From Paramacrobiotus metropolitanus (lineage: Eukaryota; Tardigrada; Eutardigrada; Parachela; Macrobiotidae), in assembly GCF_019649055.1 (NCBI RefSeq), contig NW_026570384.1:1-64000 (forward strand): DNA of 64,000 bases. Direction: 5' to 3'. Of this stretch, positions 61,490-64,000 are shown one piece after another. The notes beneath the pieces were generated by a model. It was not told the DNA's origin. It saw only the letters and a list, made by a program, of their open reading frames with translations, and did not search any database. The stretch's first letter is position 1; each line of letters begins with the position of its first letter. A program made the translations under genes and the position numbers.

Positions 61490-63742
61490 TCAAATCTCCC
61501 CCTTTATAACAATCTCCTCCCTGTCGCCGCTCTCCAGCCCCTCGTTGCTGGTGATGGTGGCGAAACTCGTCCGACTGCGGATGCGATTCAGTCCCTCCAT
61601 CTCCAGTCGCGAGAAGCGGCAGTAATCCCCATCCGGCGAGCTGGACAAGCGGGTCGGCGAATGCGGCACATGCAGCCGGTGCGAGCTGGCCGAGTGGGAT
61701 TTACTCAGATTTCGGTGATGCGAGGGCGCCCGACTGAGCAGCGGTTTTGGCGACGTGTCCCGACTGGCCAGGACACCGTTCTCTGGACTGAGCGTATTTA
61801 CCACACCCAGGTCCGATAGTCCCACCGGGTCGCATTTGGTCTCGTCCGTGTGAGGGAGAGTAAGGTGGTCAGGATCGGTGACTGTTGGTTTCAGTCCCCG
61901 ACGCCTACAGCAAATAATTATAAATGATACACCGCACCGTCACCACTAAAGTATAGTCTATGAAGAAATTAAGCTGAGTGAGAACAAAACGAAAGCTGCA
62001 GTAGTCTGTTTATTGTTTCACCTCATCTCCAATTCTTTTTCACGCAGCCGCGTCATCCGGCTCAAGCACTCCATCATGTATTCCTGGCCTAAAAGTTCCA
62101 TCCCAGTAAGCGTTTCGATCAGAACCCATGTTAAGTAAGATTGCCAAAGAATAACTTGCACTTCTAAACAGTAACCATTTCCAGCGCAACAAAACTGAAA
62201 GCGCGAAACTTGCAGTAAATATGTTCTGTACTCATATCACGAAAGTTAAGCTGAAGCACCACACCATGCTGTTCAACTCATCTCGACAGAAATCTGTCGA
62301 ATGCCAATTACTGTATTTAACAACCACGTTATTACCCTACCTGTTTCCAAATACCTGACACAGCGGCTCATTCAAAGCCGTATTGTCTACCACTCACCTT
62401 CAAACAAACGCCGGTAATTAGCGAAATGATCGCTGATTAGTGTCATGGGCTGTGAAGTGTAAAAGAACACAATTAGCTACACAAAAAACTTAAATCGAGT
62501 TAAGAATTGATCTAATAAGAAACTTCGGCCCCGTCTACGTATATACTGTACTACTACGTACCAGCGTCCAGAACACAATGCCTAGGATAGCCACGCCTCC
62601 TCCGACGACCTTACCCACGGCTGTTCTGAATATTCACCAATATATATCAGTGACAGAAAACACCATGTCACGATTATGCCCATGCAATTCAAACAAATCA
62701 TACTGTGGCCAGATGTCTCCGTAGCCGATCGTCAACATGGTAATCCAGGCCCAGTACATCCCGCGCGGGATACTGTTGATGTTCCCATCCGCATGGCAGC
62801 ACTCCACCGCGTATACGAGTGTTCCGAAAATCATGGAGTTTATAAGCATCAGATAGCATAGCATCAACAACTCCACGAAGGTTGAGCGAAGAATAGCAAA
62901 GATCATCTGCAATTATAATGATGTATCGAACTTACAAAAGGTTAGGATGAGACCATGTAGAAAGCCGCTACCGAATCAAAAGTGCCTGATGATGAGACGA
63001 AGCTCAAATAGATATAAACTCAAAAAGCTCAACAAAAAAATAACAAAAAGATGTATACTGTAGCTAAACAAAACTTTGCGCAAAATATCGCAAATACTGA
63101 TTATAAGCACATTAAGTTTCTCGACAGAATATGCCGAAACAGTCAATATTCACCTGTATTCGTTTGAGATACCGTGAGAATTTCAAAATCGTCACTAGCC
63201 GCAAGAGACGCATGGTTTTAAAAAAAACCGAAGTGGCTGCACACATAAGGCAAAATGGCCAGCAATCCAGCAATGTTGCTGTCACTTCAAAGAAAACGTC
63301 GCAATAAAGTACAGGCAAAATGGCAACAACACATCCAATAATTCGTTGGGTGGCAGTGAAATACTTCTAAATGACACAGGAAAATATCGCCCACCAGCGT
63401 CGCACAAACCATAAAGTACAGGTTGTAGGGTTGTAATACTGCGCCCGTTTGACCGGATGCCCCAGCAGTGTGTTGGGATACTTTAAAAGATCTGTCAGCG
63501 GCAAATAAAACTCAGCGCCGTTAATGCTGACATGAATTTCTGGTGGGCACTCCTGTTTGGCTGCCATCGTGGATATGCTGGTGCGGCTGTGAATGCGGCG
63601 GATAGAAGCCACCCGCGGCATCACCGGGGCGGCCAGCGGAGGCCGCATGGTGCGGCTGGCCAGATCGGCACTGTAGCGCAAATACTGCGAGTTGGCTTTC
63701 ATTAGACGGTGGTACTCGTACGTCATCGACTCCAGTACGAAA
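61490..63742 (-). CDS. Voltage-gated potassium channel (Kv-like), divergent, 5' end possibly beyond window
   Basis: Exons in order: 63742-63406, 63366-63154, 62906-62704, 62625-62562, 62449-62398, 62088-62022, 61904-61490. Exon 1 has the first half of a T1 tetramerisation domain (EIHVSINGAEFYLPL, YPNTLLGHPVKRAQYYNP). Exon 2 has two hydrophobic segments (RIIGCVVAILPVLYCDVFFE and the next) and an S4 with spaced basic residues (KTMRLLRLVTILKFSRYLKR). Exon 3 has S5 and the pore with selectivity filter MLTIGYGDIWP; S6 is VGKVVGGGVAILGIVFWTLP, followed by MTLISDHFANYRRLF. The 138-residue C-terminal exon is Ser/Arg-rich (SRTSFATITSNEG). Odd features: the second half of T1 and S1 are missing between exons 1 and 2, only a 39-nt gap separates them, and the S6 Pro-x-Pro is replaced by Pro-Met-Thr. 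Exon 1 starts with an acceptor (AG at 63744-63743), so upstream exons may lie outside. ATG in MTYEYHRL is an alternative start. Confidence 0.8.
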
Positions 63743-64000
63743 CTAAGACAACCAAAAGGGTTAAGATTAGGTACTGTCATCAGTTCTTTTAAAACCTGGG
63801 CAATTTGATGAGTTCCACTACTGATCAACTTCGGGCAAAACTGCGAAACTGATATCGAAAACCATGGTTTACATTCTCATATAACATGTACGGTTGTCAC
63901 AAACGTTCTGCATCGCTCGTTTGTGATTTCGGATCACTCTACAAAAGCTACTTTCAAGGAAGATATTGTAACGCCTGAATGCAATGGTTCATATTAAATT
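63743..64000. other. Window end: intron or 5' flank of the Kv-like gene
   Basis: Probably intron or 5' flank of the channel gene. No exon recognised before the window ends. Confidence 0.4.

Noticed and set aside
1-64000. CRISPR arrays, prokaryotic operons, rRNA and tRNA genes, viral or retrotransposon proteins
   Set aside because: None seen. Repeats are only two-copy or inverted. No reverse transcriptase, integrase, transposase or capsid motif was found in any frame, and no cloverleaf-like segment was recognised by eye.

Overview
The window looks like a piece of an animal nuclear genome. Almost every recognisable gene is broken into exons with GT..AG introns that I could join in frame, intergenic DNA is AT-rich, exons are GC-richer, and there are no operons or ribosome-binding sites. 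The gene content (amidated LRFamide neuropeptide precursor, PKA regulatory subunit, 6-phosphogluconate dehydrogenase, tetraspanin, short ionotropic receptors, Kv channel) is ecdysozoan-like. Together with secreted, nearly intronless GH5 and GH45 glycoside hydrolases it is most consistent with a tardigrade (Hypsibius/Ramazzottius type). That assignment is inference from content, not from a marker gene.

Layout: 1-8.5 kb has no gene I can support. 8.5-10.2 kb: LRFamide/sNPF-like precursor (+, 2 exons). 11.2-11.9 kb: weak small secreted protein (-). 12.8-18.5 kb: PKA regulatory subunit (-), RII-like but with an RI-like pseudosubstrate and a long SRTTL repeat tract. 20.4-24.7 kb: 6PGD (-, 13 exons, complete). 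25.1-25.2 kb: nested palindromes. 26.9-32.5 kb: MISP/AKAP2-C-like cytoskeletal protein (+, 6 exons). 33.7-37.2 kb: a tetraspanin-like module continuing in frame into a large helical domain (-, 11 exons). 38.2-38.8 kb: cystine-knot-like secreted peptide (-). 40.0-45.4 kb: three secreted proteins in a row, a GH5 beta-glucanase (+), a PAN+GH45 endoglucanase (-) and a double-psi-barrel/spherulin-like protein (+). 45.6-51.6 kb: two tandem paralogous short ionotropic receptors (-). 52.6-55.3 kb: mitochondrial dicarboxylate carrier (-). 56.4-60.8 kb: PCID2 (-, 10 exons) with a decayed internal duplication. 61.5-63.7 kb: divergent Kv channel (-), apparently lacking part of T1 and S1.

The most interesting items are: (i) the compact cluster of secreted carbohydrate-active proteins at 40-45.4 kb, which looks like an acquired cell-wall-degrading set; (ii) the 785-residue tetraspanin-plus-helical-domain protein, which I do not recognise as a known architecture; (iii) the PKA-R with mixed RI/RII characters and about 13 SRTTL repeats; (iv) the odd Kv channel; and (v) several apparent introns of only 37-39 nt. 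Exon coordinates were worked out by hand from splice signals, reading phase and family similarity. Totals that come out as whole codons support them, but no alignment or RNA data were available.
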